Both the position numbers and the translations under genes were made by a program. The notes under the pieces are model-generated. The model worked only from the letters and a program-made list of their open reading frames with translations, ran no database searches and was not told the DNA's origin. Shown piece by piece: positions 24,913 to 35,590 of a DNA stretch of 64,000 bases. The stretch is from positions 34,663,297-34,727,296 of the forward strand of contig NC_089279.1 in assembly GCF_963678975.1 (NCBI RefSeq). The letters run 5' to 3'. Positions within the stretch are counted from its first letter, which is position 1, and every line of letters starts with the position of its first letter. The DNA is from Dysidea avara. Its lineage: Eukaryota > Porifera > Demospongiae > Dictyoceratida > Dysideidae.

Positions 24913-24914
<2 letters not shown>
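24618..24914. repeat. Two diverged direct repeats between LINEs
   Basis: TTTTCAAAGCATTACCCCAAGCGGTTTATCTGG-type sequence at about 24640-24690 recurs in diverged form at 24830-24880 (TTTTCAGCTTCTTCCC followed by CGGTTTAACC). An 87-codon minus frame crosses both. No gene recognised. Confidence 0.45.
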
Positions 24915-24943
<29 letters not shown>

Positions 24944-25011
24944 GGGGGTACAGGTAAGGAGGCAAAGCCTGTAAAAACCTGATCTAAACAATCAAACTAC
25001 TACAAAAATAA

Positions 25012-27990
25012 CTATACAATATCATACTGGTAATCATAATAAAATCTATCGAGGTGTGTCTTAAACAAATTGGTTGAATGAACATTAACTGAGTCATATG
25101 GGAGTCCATTCCAATCATTTATAATTCTTACTGAATAAAAGTGACGGCGTGGCAAGCAGGTAGCGTGTGGTTTGTAGATCTTTAAATCATGACCTCTTGT
25201 TATAGAAGATGATCGAAGGGTAAATAAAGATGAGCTATCCATGTCCAGCATGTTATGAAATAGTCTGTATGTGTAAATTAAGTCCCCTCTACGACGTCAA
25301 TATCTGAGAGATGGTAAATTTAGGTGGTTTAATCTGTCAGCATATTGCAAGTCTTTAATTTCGCTCACTAACTTGGTAGCTCTTCTTTGAATTTTTTCAA
25401 CTGACTGCTGATCAAGTATGAACTGTGGACCCCATATAATATTTCCATATTCTAATATGGGACGAACAAAAGATTTGTACAGTTGGAGTAACACGTTGGT
25501 GCTCAAGTACTCAAACGATTTATTAATCACAGCTAGTATACGATTAGCTCTTGCAGTTACTATAGCAGTATGGTTATGAAACTTCAGAGAAGAGTCAACG
25601 ATGATTCCCAAATCTCTGACTGACTCAGTAGATGTTATAACATTACCGTCAATACAATAATTTCCATAGGAGTGGGTGAGACCTAAATGCAAAACATAAC
25701 ACTTGCTAATATTAAAATTAAGCAACCAGGTTCTCGACCATTCAAACAATATATCAATATCCCGTTGAAGTTGTAAGTAATCGGCTTCACATCTAATTGA
25801 TCGAAAGATCTTGGCATCATCAGCAAATAGTAAGATTGGGCTGTCCACAGATAACGGAATATCATTAACATATAACAGAAAGAGCAAGGGGCCAAGGACT
25901 GAACCTTGGGGAACCCCGCTAGAGACTGTGGACCAACCAGAGTGATCACCATTAAGCACAACTCGTTGCCTTCTACCAGAAAGAAAATTCTGTACCCATC
26001 TTAGTAGAGACCCGCCCATGCCATATGCCTTCAATTTCATCAGTAGTCGATTATGAGGGACAGAATCAAACGCCTTTCGGAAATCTAAATATATAACGTC
26101 AACAGGATAGCCATCATTAAGTGATTGGGTCCAGTAGTCCATTGCTGTAAGAAGCTGTGTTGTGCACGACCTGCCAGCAATGAAACCATGTTGGCTTGGA
26201 GAAAATAAACTGTTAGTGAGCATGTGGTGTGTGATATGATCTTTAATGATTGACTCCAATATTCGGACTATAGGTGACGTTAAACTTATTGGACGGTAGT
26301 TATCAGCAGCAGAACGATTTCCCTTCTTGTGAATTGGTGTGACATGGGCGTGTTTCCAACTACTAGGGAGACAGCTACTACTAAGTGACTTTTTAAACAG
26401 TATACACAATGGAACACTAAGTTGTAAAGCAGTTTCCTTTAATGAGAGTAGAGGCCAACCGTCAGGTCCTGATGATTTGTTTACATTGATTTTCTCTAAC
26501 CTGTCAAGTACAATGGATGGTGTTATATCGACATCATTAAGTGTTGGTACTGTGTGATCAAGATGAAATGAAGGTACTGAGGATATATCCTCTCTAGTAT
26601 ATACACTGGCAAAATGATTGTTGAAAACATTAGCCATCTCAGTGTTGGAGTGTGTCATGGAGCCATCAGCATGTTGTAAACAATTGATACTAGACTTTGA
26701 TTTTAATCTGGAGTTTACATATTTCCAAAATACTTTCTGGTTAGTTTTAATATTGGAGGCGATTTTCTCTTCATATGACTTGCGAAGAGACCTTGTCAAA
26801 CTACGCAGCTCATTTCTGGCTTTGCTATATAGTGAATAGCCTGTCTTTGTGCCAGATAGCTTATACTGTTTCCAAAGCTTACATTTTTTCTTCTTCATAC
26901 GAAATGCTTCACGTGTCATATAAATGTTTTTCTTCTTCATTTTAAGTGCATGGCAGGGTATACATTCCTTAAGAATTGACTCATAATGAGAGGCAAATAC
27001 ATCCCATGCTTGATGAATGTCTAAAGAACTTAATGTATCATCCCAGTCAATAGCCTCCAGCAAAGTCCGCATCCTGTCAAAATCAGCTTGATGAAGGTTG
27101 TACCTTGGCTTGTTATCATGGATGTACTTACCATAACATGTTAAAGCAAATTTGAGACAAACATGATCACTCAAACCGAGACCAGGGAGATGTTGTATAT
27201 CAGATATCATTCCTTCTTCATTTGTGAAAACAAGATCAAGTAAACTGGAAGAGGAGCTACGATGACGTGTTGGTTCCAGTACATGTTGAAATAGATATAT
27301 ATCTTGAACAGTATCAAGAAATAGCTGTTCACAACGAGCTGGTGCTGATGGTAATGACCAATCTATGTTAGGGTAATTAAAGTCTCCACATATTAGGACA
27401 TGAGAAAACTTGAGACTAGGAATTGACTTCAGAAGCTCACACAGGGAATTAGTACTACTTAATAACTCAGAAGATGGGCTTCGATAGATACACCCAACGA
27501 GTAAATTATCACAACCTTTGAGCGAAATTGAGATCCAAATATGTTCTTGAAAGCTGGAGCCTGTGAAATGATATTCCAAGACAGATATTCTTTTTGAAAT
27601 ATATATACCTACACCACGAGTGCTAGTGGTTGGTTGACAGCCATCAGGATCAAAATTAAAAAACATATTGTAACCATCCAAGGATAGTCTCGAAGAAGAA
27701 ATAGTGTTACAATGGCTCTTTGGCAGGATTTCACTGATCAGAATTATATCAGGTTCATTGCCAGCAATGAGCATCTGTAGTTCATCACGCTTATTAAGAA
27801 ACTGATCAGCATTAGTATAAAAGACTGTTAAGGATTGAAAGTCAAAGTCAGGTGACTCACTATCAGAGTTATCGTCACTGTCATAATCACTATCTGGGGT
27901 ATCAGATGTAGTGTAAATAGAGAGGTCAGGAGAAAAGTCACATTGGTCACTATAACTTAAATCAGATGTAATGGACATGGAATGGTTCAT
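25012..27990 (-). pseudogene. LINE ORF2: APE endonuclease plus reverse transcriptase, one premature stop
   Basis: ATG at 27990. An acidic N-terminus is followed by an apurinic-type endonuclease (FYTNADQFLNKRDEL near residue 58, E at ISEI, ICGDFNYPNIDW near 201-212, LSDHVCLKF near 274). The reverse transcriptase has NYRPISLTSPIVRILE (565-580), YLDFRKAFDSVPH (635-647), SSGVPQGSVLGPLL and the catalytic FADD (723-726). TGA at 25297-25299 cuts the frame after LPSLRY. The same frame then continues 94 codons to 25012 (RRRGDLIYTYRLF, RIINDWNGLP). The homologous copy at 49204-49839 has an Arg at the stop position, so a CGA-to-TGA change explains it. The enzyme performs target-primed reverse transcription. 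The loss of about 95 C-terminal residues probably impairs it. Confidence 0.9.
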
Positions 27991-28009
27991 CACACCAGTG
28001 CGAAAGTCG

Positions 28010-29029
28010 TCAGGAGTGTTGATTAGTAGTACCAGTGTTTGGCACTGAAGTGGTGTTACTTCTAGCAGTAGGTTTGGTGATTACAGCTCCGTTACGAATT
28101 ACAAGGTTGGTCTCACCTTGTGAACGTCTGCTTCTAAGTTCTGAAACTAATTTTCTGTGCTTTTCCCTCTCAAACTTGGTTCTGTCAGGGACTATGAATA
28201 CATTCTTATAAGAGTCATTATGGTGCAACAGGTAAGAGCGGGAGAGTAACATAAGTTTGTCCTGTTCATTCTCCAAGCACAATAACAATGGCCTATGTTT
28301 ATTCACTATTTTCTTTCCCAAACGTACTGACTTTGTGATAGTACATGCACAATTGTAGACAGAGGAACAAAGAGTTGCAAAAGCATCACCATCACTTTTA
28401 CCATTAGGAGCAGACTCAGGAAGGTTGTAAACAATTATATTCTTCTTCCTTCTGTCACGGTCAGCAAGCTCATCGATTATACTAAGAGCAGAGCTGGTAG
28501 GAGACACAGTTGTAGAAATAGTTTGACCTGGATTAAGAGAATCTGAGGTGGTTTCAATTTCCATATGAAGATTGTTGTTAGAAGTGGACAGAGCAGTAAT
28601 CTTTGATGATAAATCATCAATAGACTGTTGTAGCTTCTTGCATGTATCCTCCAGGGATACAACACTTGTTGCCTCAAAACATTTAGTAAGGTGCTGACCA
28701 ATTCCTTTATGCAACTTATTTTCCATGGATTGAAATCTGTTTTCAAATTCAATATCAAGTTTAGAGTAGGTCTTGTATAGGGAAAGAGCTTCTGAAACTT
28801 CAGGTAAGCAGCGACAACAGAAAAAGGCTACATTCTCATAATTACACAGCTCAAAATCCTTCTCATGAATTGAAGCACAAGATCTATGTTCCCATTCAGA
28901 GCACCAGTCACAGGAGATACAGTCCTCAACCACAGCTTCATCACATTTGACACAAAGATCAACTTTAGCTGACTTATCCGACGATTTATCTGGTGTACTA
29001 TTCGGTGATCTAGGTCTCTTGAACGGCAT
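28010..29029 (-). CDS. LINE ORF1: PHD-like zinc finger and coiled-coil protein
   Basis: 339 codons from ATG 29029. Residues 26-74 form a Cys/His cluster (CVKCDEAVVEDCISCDWC, then WEHRSCASI, CRC) with PHD-finger spacing. A helical, probably coiled-coil segment follows (about 85-165), then a region rich in basic residues (RDRRKKNIIVYNLPE near 193-207, resembling the RRM-like domain of LINE ORF1s). ORF1 products bind LINE RNA and chaperone its integration. Proteins of this layout are known in CR1/L2-type elements. The frame is intact. Confidence 0.85.
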   Translation of the reverse strand: MPFKRPRSPNSTPDKSSDKSAKVDLCVKCDEAVVEDCISCDWCSEWEHRSCASIHEKDFELCNYENVAFFCCRCLPEVSEALSLYKTYSKLDIEFENRFQSMENKLHKGIGQHLTKCFEATSVVSLEDTCKKLQQSIDDLSSKITALSTSNNNLHMEIETTSDSLNPGQTISTTVSPTSSALSIIDELADRDRRKKNIIVYNLPESAPNGKSDGDAFATLCSSVYNCACTITKSVRLGKKIVNKHRPLLLCLENEQDKLMLLSRSYLLHHNDSYKNVFIVPDRTKFEREKHRKLVSELRSRRSQGETNLVIRNGAVITKPTARSNTTSVPNTGTTNQHS

Positions 29030-29567
29030 CTCCGGTTAGTGCCCACCTTTCGTGGTACCGTTAAGTATGCCACGGTACAACAGCTTTTGGGAGTAAGGTG
29101 AGGTGTACCGTGGCGAGTGCAGAGGAGGTCGAATATTGTCACAACTCTCGAGATCACGTATTTGCCTGTTTATCGTATTCCAGCCAAAGTTGGTACAGAA
29201 ATTCGTCTTTATACCCCCCCTTCTGTGTGCCAAATTTCAAGGCAATCGGATATGGCGTTCGCAGCAGTTTTTGTAAGTGTGCGACAAGAGGAAGAAAAAT
29301 AAGAAGAAAAAAAACACGAAGAAACTAAGTCAATTTTTGAAGTGGCATATCTCGGAAACGCGTAAAGCGATTTCGCTCAAATTTGGAACGTGGAGTGTTG
29401 AAGTTTGAGGGAGTGTCCACAGCAAAAATCGTCTTGTTTCATCAAGGTAGCACAGAGCTACGGAGGTGCGAAAATTGCGTTTTCTTTCTTCCTGTCAATA
29501 TACTCACGGGTGTTACGCGCCGGCTTCTTGGGCCGCACGACACACTACCGTGTGTCTTGATACTTAT
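29030..29567 (-). other. 5' untranslated region of the LINE
   Basis: Non-coding leader, assigned by position between ORF1 and the edge of inverted repeat 2. It contains overlapping short frames on both strands that are not conserved. The exact 5' end is not determined. Confidence 0.5.
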
Positions 29568-29753
29568 CTATGGTTAGCCCATGTTGAAGGACACGGATGA
29601 GCATTTTAATAGCTTTCTGCATCGTTATTGATAAAAAGGAATCCATAGAGTTGTTCTACGTAGTGAGAAACCATAAGAGCCAAAGTAGTGTAGCACTAGG
29701 TTGTGTCTTAGGAGTTATTTTTAAAATCGGCTTGTAATTTCAGAGTTCTTATT

Positions 29754-29842
29754 TTTTAAAATCGGCTTGTAATTTCAGAGTTTCATAGATATGAAATTAT
29801 TTCATATCTATGAAACTCTGAAATTACAAGCCGATTTTAAAA
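29754..29842. repeat. Perfect 43-bp stem with a 3-nt loop
   Basis: TTTTAAAATCGGCTTGTAAT through TAGATATGAAA (29754-29796), loop TTA, then its exact complement (29800-29842). A partial third copy is at 29719-29745. The corresponding site in the left arm (about 15200-15240) has a single copy, so the hairpin formed after the arms separated. Confidence 0.9.
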
Positions 29843-30058
29843 GTGGGTGGATCCACGAAACTTGGTATGTTTATCTGCAACACTACAGACTATCTTAAAA
29901 ACCCTTTAAACGTAGACTGCATGGTCTCAAGTGAAGTTCTCCATCACCCCGAAATAGTTTGTTAAGTGCATGGGTTAATTTCAATTGCGACAAATGAGCA
30001 TTGTACAGCTTCACATGATTACTTCAGAGTGCCACCTTAAATGTCCACTAATATGATA

Positions 30059-31294
30059 CAGTGGAACCTCAATTATCTTATTAGAATCTTCAGTTAACCA
30101 GAGGCCAAAACTGATTGTAGTGCGTGTTCTATTAGAGTAGTTAATAGTTATCATGCTTCAGATGTATTGTTTTAAGGTGGATTTGCACAATATATATATA
30201 TTTTTTACTGTAACAAATACAGTGCACATAACATAATTATGATGGCTGAGTACAAAAAAATAATCAAATGTCAGTGAAATGTCTTTGAAATTGGTGTCGA
30301 AGGGTGGACCATCCCTCAGTTGTACCTCTCTCCCTTAAAGTTAACGGAATGGTAGTCCAGAGAGAGGGAATTATGCCCAGGAAACCATTAATAAATAAGT
30401 CCAATGAATTATATTTCGTCATTTGCCGCAACATCAAACTGTCATCCACAACATGACGAAAGGAGTAAGCATGGGTGACAGATGTTAGAGTGGGACAAAA
30501 ATCCTGGAGAGGTCCTCGACACTGTAGGTCCAACAACTTACACAGCAAACCAATGGAGCTAGCATAGTGACGAGAAGCTAGAGAGGAAAAGGTAACACCA
30601 CACAACCTCTCAGCCATTCTCTGAATTAAATCTAATTTATGTAAATGAGTAGCAGAAGCTCCCATAAAAACAACATTACTGTATTCACATATTGGACGGA
30701 CAAAAGATTTATAAGCAATAATAAGACCACTCTGGCCAAGATAATCTCCAACACGAAAAATAGCTCCTAATCTTTGGCGAGCACGAGTGGACAATTGGTC
30801 AATCATGTGGCTCCAGGTAAGCTTACAGTCATAATGAACTCCCAAGATCTTCAACACTTCAACCTCTGTGATAGAAAGAGCACCCATAAACAATGGTGGG
30901 TGTAACTCGACATCCCTTTTGAGTGACACACAAAGTGAATGGCACTTGTCAGGTTCAAAATTGATATTCCACTTCTGCCCCCATGAGTAAACCCTACCCA
31001 AATCAGCATTCAGCTCAGCAGCTGCAGCAATCCTATCATCCTTTGAAGGTATAACTTTAATAAGAGTTGAATCGTCAGCATATGAAAACAAGTCACAATG
31101 AAGAACCTGAGCCGAAAGATGACATGTATACAAATTAAACAATATAGGGGACCAAATGCCACCCTGAGGAACACTGGCTGTAAATGATCTCCGAGATGAA
31201 ATGTCACCATGTGCAACAACAAACAATGTCAAAGCTATGGAATTTTCTGAACTGCAGGTGGTCCCCAGGGGTTCAGATAACTGAGGTTCCACTG
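30059..31294. mobile_element. Tigger-like MITE split by a LINE
   Basis: Same element as 14765-14966, with ends CAGTGGAACCTCAATTATCT and, reversed, CAGTGGAACCTCAGTTATCT, and TA at 30057-30058 and 31295-31296. The LINE interrupts it after GGATTTGCACAA. Confidence 0.85.
30185..31230 (-). mobile_element. 5'-truncated LINE with RT C-terminal half
   Basis: The minus frame (30264-31292; its first codons are MITE sequence) encodes RT motifs SVPQGGIWSPILFNLY and FSYADDSTLIKV. A thumb region with KILGVHYDCKLTW and SFVRPICEYSNVVF follows. The frame is open to a stop at 30264, then an AT-rich tail. It belongs to a different LINE lineage from 24915-29567 (YADD rather than FADD context, no AAT tail). It is a dead 5'-truncated insertion. 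Confidence 0.85.
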
Positions 31295-31593
31295 TATGCA
31301 GCTGTGGGTGACCTCCCTTGTTTTAGTTCGATGTTCCCTAATTGAAATTGAAATTCCTTGCGCTCAGATATATACCTTGGCTTACAGTTGGAAATACATG
31401 AAATACAGAATTGTAATGCTGAGATTCTAGCACCCCAGCATCATTTTATTGCTGTGCATGTCACCTATGCATGTGTAAATGAAAAATATATGTATGGCAT
31501 GTGATACTAACATGTATACACTGTATATAGTTGTAAGAGATGCCTATTATAGAATTTATGGATACATGCTACAATGTTTGCTACATCATACAG

Positions 31594-31877
31594 TTGAACC
31601 AGTGGAGGAGTGCACTAGTGAGAGAGTTAACTGTTCATGTCAAGTGTTCAGTGTCAGCCCAACCTGTTCTAACACTGATCCACATCACTCTTCTATTATA
31701 ACAGTGATATTCACTCCAATGTGAGTAGTAGCAGGTAATGTGATCAGTCAATGATCTCCTTGTTGTAGTGATGAACTAGAGTATGTTGTGAAGGTGTACA
31801 TCAGGGGTGTGTTAGGGGATCATGTGAGCTTTACTGTGTCTAGTACTGGATCTGCTGATGAAGCCATGTTACCATAG
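31594..31877 (+). pseudogene. Duplicated last two exons of the DLEC1-like gene
   Basis: Exons 31594-31720 and 31769-31877, with donor GTGAGT and acceptor TTGTTGTAG conserved, match 14462-14336 and 14287-14173. Both stay open and end at the same TAG (31875). The second exon is 6 bp shorter than its counterpart, in frame, encoding DELEYVV in place of DKLVQEYVV. No upstream exons accompany it; the upstream sequence is MITE and LINE. It is a gene fragment, unless it is spliced to something not recognised. Confidence 0.7.
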
Positions 31878-32292
31878 TAACTGTGATGATACCATAATAA
31901 CTGTGTCATGTGTATAGTACTGTTGTTAACGATTGATGTATTGAGTCAACAATTGTACCAGATTTGCAAGAATCACATATTATGTTCACACATGCCTGAT
32001 TGTACAGTAATATGCATTGAATACAATGTCAAAAAAGTAAATTATTTTTGAGGACCGGTTTTGCAGTAATTATAAAGGAAAATACTAAAGACAAAAACTG
32101 TGGCATTATCATGTTCACCAAAGCAAGAGGTATTCTTGAGCACATTTCAATATGTGGTGACTGTTCTATTAGAGTATCTTGATCTTTAGCCATTCTTCCC
32201 TTCACAAGTAGCTCTAAATCAGACTTTTAGTCCGAATCATGTGAAATCCATTAAGTTTTAGCTTCTGTGATACCCAGTGCACAAACAGCATG

Positions 32293-32812
32293 CATTTAGA
32301 ACCTCAATTGATTCTCATACAGTAACTATAACATAACTCCTAGATTTATGTACAATTTTTCCAAAGCTAATTATAATGGTCTTAGTATCCACCTGTCAAG
32401 TTGTGACTTCACAGCCTGCTACAATTCCTCCGATGTTGAAGAAGTCTGGGCCAATATCCACTGCCATGTCACTATTCATTCCTAAAGTAAAACTTAAAGC
32501 TACGTACCCATCAGTACCCAAAGTGGTTTACTCCTTCAATATGTCATAACATCAATCACCTTATTATAATATGCCAGGGCCAGAAGAGGGAAAATTGAAT
32601 TGGTCAGGCCATTTTATATGTTGAAATTGCTACTATATACATGGTGCTACCAATGAGAGAGGAGTTGCTGCACAGTGTGCAAAGCACAAGCATTCTAGAG
32701 GGGTCTGGGGGCATGCTCCCACAGGAAATTTTTGAAAATTAGACACTGAGATATGAAATTATAGTGATATTTCACTGCTAGCTAGCTAAATAAATGTGCT
32801 CAACCCTATCTG
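32293..32812. other. Intergenic with remnant of a CAGGGG-family interior
   Basis: At 32690-32760 there is a GGGGTCTGGGGGCATGCTCC block followed by GGAAATTTTTGAAAATTAGA, the module found inside CAGGGG elements and in the 33872-34210 tandem. Otherwise nothing recognised. Confidence 0.5.
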
Positions 32813-32952
32813 TTGCTCCTCAGACTTTCTAGGTCGAGTTGTAGACCTGACATACACCAGAATGAGAGGAGACTGTTTCATGGCTGTCCCAAAGATGTCA
32901 CTGAACTGATCAGCCATCAAGGTTTTAACAGGAGCTTTGCTGGAAAGAATGG
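32813..32952 (+). pseudogene. PARP catalytic-domain exon fragment
   Basis: The plus-strand frame encodes RRLFHGCPKDVTELISHQGF, then NRSFAGKN. This matches the NAD-binding start of PARP/mono-ADP-ribosyltransferase catalytic domains (the LFHGT...GFDRSFAGKN block of PARP14/15-like enzymes, where the His contacts NAD). A GGTAATC donor-like site follows the KN codons, and a poly-pyrimidine AG lies near 32820. The usual next segment (glycine-rich, YFA) is not found downstream. It is a single exon or a gene relic; no other PARP exons were identified in the window. Confidence 0.6.
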
Positions 32953-33871
32953 TAATCATTTGGCATGTGGTATTTTTCAACAGTACATTTCTACTAGCCA
33001 ATTAATATATATGTATAGCTCCTACCATGATGTAAACTAATGCCAATTCTGATTCATGGGTTACTGTTAGTGACCAGCTGAGCAAAAACCTGTTGTTTTC
33101 ACACATTTTATTACTTTTCTGCTATCTATAGTAACAAAGAGGTGAAGAGTCAAAGTTTCAACCTTTTATTTTGGGGCTATAGTACTAGACAGTTGAAATG
33201 GCAGTGTGTATAGTAGCTATATGGCAAATAAATTACAGGCACTTAATTGATCATAACTCATGGCTGAAACAAGCCATGAAGACAGGATTTGTTCCTGTGA
33301 ACTGGCTTATCCATCAAGGTATAGTGCTTTTCCTGTATTTCTCCATGCGCACAGAAAAGAAAGCCATTCTGACAACAGTAAATTTATGTCTATTGCACGA
33401 TGGGTCTGCATTGTAAATAAGCGCCCATAAGTCATGGGCTGTTATTGTACAAACACAAGACAAAAATTTTCTTACTGTCCATGAACAGGCAAATCTGGTG
33501 GTGTAAAGGTTTTGTTGATTCGAGCCATATTTCACTACATACCAAAGTAATTAAAATGTGCATAAATTTTTATATGTGCATGGCATGCATATTTATACCC
33601 AGTTTACTGAATACATTTTTATAGCAGCGAACAACAGGGGTTTTGGCCTTACCTGAATTTATGCTGTTCTGCATTAAACTGATTAAATACCAATTCATAT
33701 GATACAGACTATCGTAATAAGAATCCAAGCACACACACCAAAGCTCTACTACTGGTGCAGTGGTAGTAGCCACAATTGAGTCATAGGACAGAGGCTCACT
33801 CTAGGCAGTCACCTAATATAACATACCATATTTTATTACAAGTATATCACTGCTGTTCTAGCTACAAAAAC
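32953..33871. other. Intergenic, no gene seen
   Basis: Short frames at 33198-33416 and 33570-33773 are not recognised and no continuation of the PARP exon is visible. Confidence 0.5.
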
Positions 33872-34210
33872 TAGGGGGAATGTCCCCTAGGAAATTTTTG
33901 AAAATTAGACTCTGAGATTGAATATGAGAGCAATTTTACAACATCAACCTTAGTTAATTAACTACTAGACTACAAACTACTAACTGATAAACTTATTGAC
34001 AGCTTTACCTAGGGGGATCTGGGGCCCCAGGACATTTTTGAAAATTAGACTCTGAGATTGAATATGAGAGTGATTTTACAAGAACAAGCTGACTACAACT
34101 AAAAGCAAACTGCTAGCTACTAACTGATAAACTTATTGACAGTTTTAGCATGCCAAGCCAGGGGATCTGGGGAATGCCCCCAGGACATCTTTGAAAATTA
34201 GACTCTTTGA
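33872..34210 (+). repeat. Three tandem copies of a 135-150-bp unit
   Basis: Each unit has a CTAGGGGGAT/TCTGGGG block, AGGA(A/C)ATTTTTGAAAATTAGA, CTCTGAGATTGAATATGAGA, and in two units CTAACTGATAAACTTATTGA. The module is shared with the interior of CAGGGG elements (10060-10130 and 53000-53050). Confidence 0.8.
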
Positions 34211-34261
34211 GATTAAATATAAGAGTGATTTTAATAATTTATCACAGCATAATTATGATCT

Positions 34262-34310
34262 ATTGGATTGCTGTATTACGGTAATTGCTGTATTACGGTA
34301 ATTGCTGTAT
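34262..34310 (+). repeat. Short tandem, about 18-bp unit, three copies
   Basis: GCTGTATTACGGTAATT repeated, with the last copy diverged to GCTGTATTAGGGCATCTC, which resembles the dispersed TATTAGAG motif. Confidence 0.8.
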
Positions 34311-34356
34311 TAGGGCATCTCAAGTTTGAATTTCACAGCAAGCTTTCTGCCAAATA

Positions 34357-34550
34357 CATACATTGGGTGACCTGCAGTTCGATTCCTGGGGTTGGAGGGA
34401 TTTTTTTCCTTGCTTTGGTCCCTTTTCTGTTACACCTTTTCAGCTATAAGTCACTAAGTCTAAGTCCTTGAAATTAGGTTAGGTAATCCTAAGGCTGCAG
34501 CACATGTTGCTGCAGACCTTCAGTGCTAGTCACTGTAAAGCATTAATACA
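34357..34550 (+). mobile_element. tRNA-derived SINE, 5'-truncated first monomer
   Basis: Begins in the tRNA-like part (TTGGGTGACCTGCAGTTCGA then TTCCTGG, a good Pol III B box GTTCGATTCC). It continues through a unique body (CACTAAGTCTAAGTCCTTGA) and ends in CTGTAAAGCATTAATACAATA. It is followed directly by a full monomer. Confidence 0.8.
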
Positions 34551-34817
34551 ATAAATACTTTAGGATTAAGGAAGAAAATCCATCCCTCCTGGAGGAGACT
34601 GAGTGTGGCCCCGACTAGACATTGGGTGACCTGCAGTTCGATTCCTGGGGTTGGAGGGATTTTTTTCCTTACTTTGGCCCCTTTTCTGTTACACCTTTTC
34701 AGCTATAAGTCACTAAGTCTAAGTCCTTGAAATTAGGTTAGGTAATCCTAAGACTGCAGCACATGTTGCTGTCAGACCTTCAGTGCTAGTCACTGTAAAG
34801 CATTAATACAATACAAT
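34551..34817 (+). mobile_element. tRNA-derived SINE, full-length second monomer
   Basis: Starts TTTAGGATTAAGGAAGAAAA, with the tRNA-like head including GAGTGTGGCCCCGACTAGAC and the B box near 34640, then the same body and tail as the first monomer. The junction between the monomers is the same as at the minus-strand locus 51294-51640. Confidence 0.8.
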
Positions 34818-35590
34818 ACCACCTAGGAAATTATGGCATGTAATTATATTTTGTTCAATGCCATAGCAGGGATTTTCCCACAGAGCTATGTTGTAATACC
34901 TTCATTCATCTCTTCTTTCACTACTTTTTATCGCTTGGATCTCTATTTCATTCTAAATTAATAATTTTTAATGTACTAGTTTGTTAAGTTATAGCTATAC
35001 AGCTATGATGTGCACATGCGACAGTTGTATTAGAATTTCGAACGTGGCTGTTGTATTAGGGTGACTGCTTTATTAGAGTATATGATATGATTTTGTAACC
35101 AACATAATTATGCTTACTTTAAGTACTATTTGTGCATTAAGTTGGCAACTAAAATGCCTTTGTTTTGTCTTTGAGGTCAATCTTATCAGTAGAACTCTCA
35201 GTATATGCAAATTTCCACTCATGTTTATGAGTGCATGGCTTAATTTTGTAAATTATCATGTACAATTGCAATTTCAAAATTAATGATTATACAATGAATA
35301 TTGATTGTACAAGTGCTCGTGATCATGGATAACATGCAGAGAATAGGAAAGCAAAGCTACCTTTATTTTAAGCTGTTCATGTGTGTTTTTTACACTTTCA
35401 TAATATTGAATGAAATAATTATTTAGTAGCCTAGGTTTTAAATACACTGGACCACTTAATTGTGTAGGTATTAACAATATAATTATGCCCAAAAAGCAAG
35501 GCCAAGAATGCACAAGTAACTGATCGTGCTATACTGTGACCAAAATGTGTGATATCAATTTCTAGCCAAGAAAGGATTAGATATGATGTA
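34818..35590. other. Intergenic, no gene seen
   Basis: AT-rich, with one TTATTAGAGTA motif near 35068. No family recognised. Confidence 0.5.

Larger units (their letters stand above)
24915..29567 (-). mobile_element. Near full-length two-ORF LINE (CR1/L2-like)
   Basis: A minus-strand non-LTR retrotransposon with a 5' untranslated region (29030 to about 29567), ORF1 (29029-28010), ORF2 (27990-25012) and a 3' region ending in an (AAT)n tail at 24915-24944. The ORF2 start lies 19 nt beyond the ORF1 stop. The 5' edge coincides with the inner border of inverted repeat 2. It is intact except for one nonsense codon in ORF2. Related 5'-truncated copies are at 49180-49940 and elsewhere. Clade assignment is tentative. 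Confidence 0.85.
29568..32292 (-). repeat. Large inverted repeat 2, right arm
   Basis: Reverse complement of 13745-15375, enlarged by a 1-kb LINE (about 30185-31230) in its MITE and by a local hairpin at 29754-29842. It carries a second copy of the last two DLEC1-like exons, here on the plus strand. Confidence 0.85.

Noticed and set aside
30264-31292. Independent gene starting near 31292
   Set aside because: The first codons are MITE sequence; the frame is a 5'-truncated LINE reverse transcriptase.
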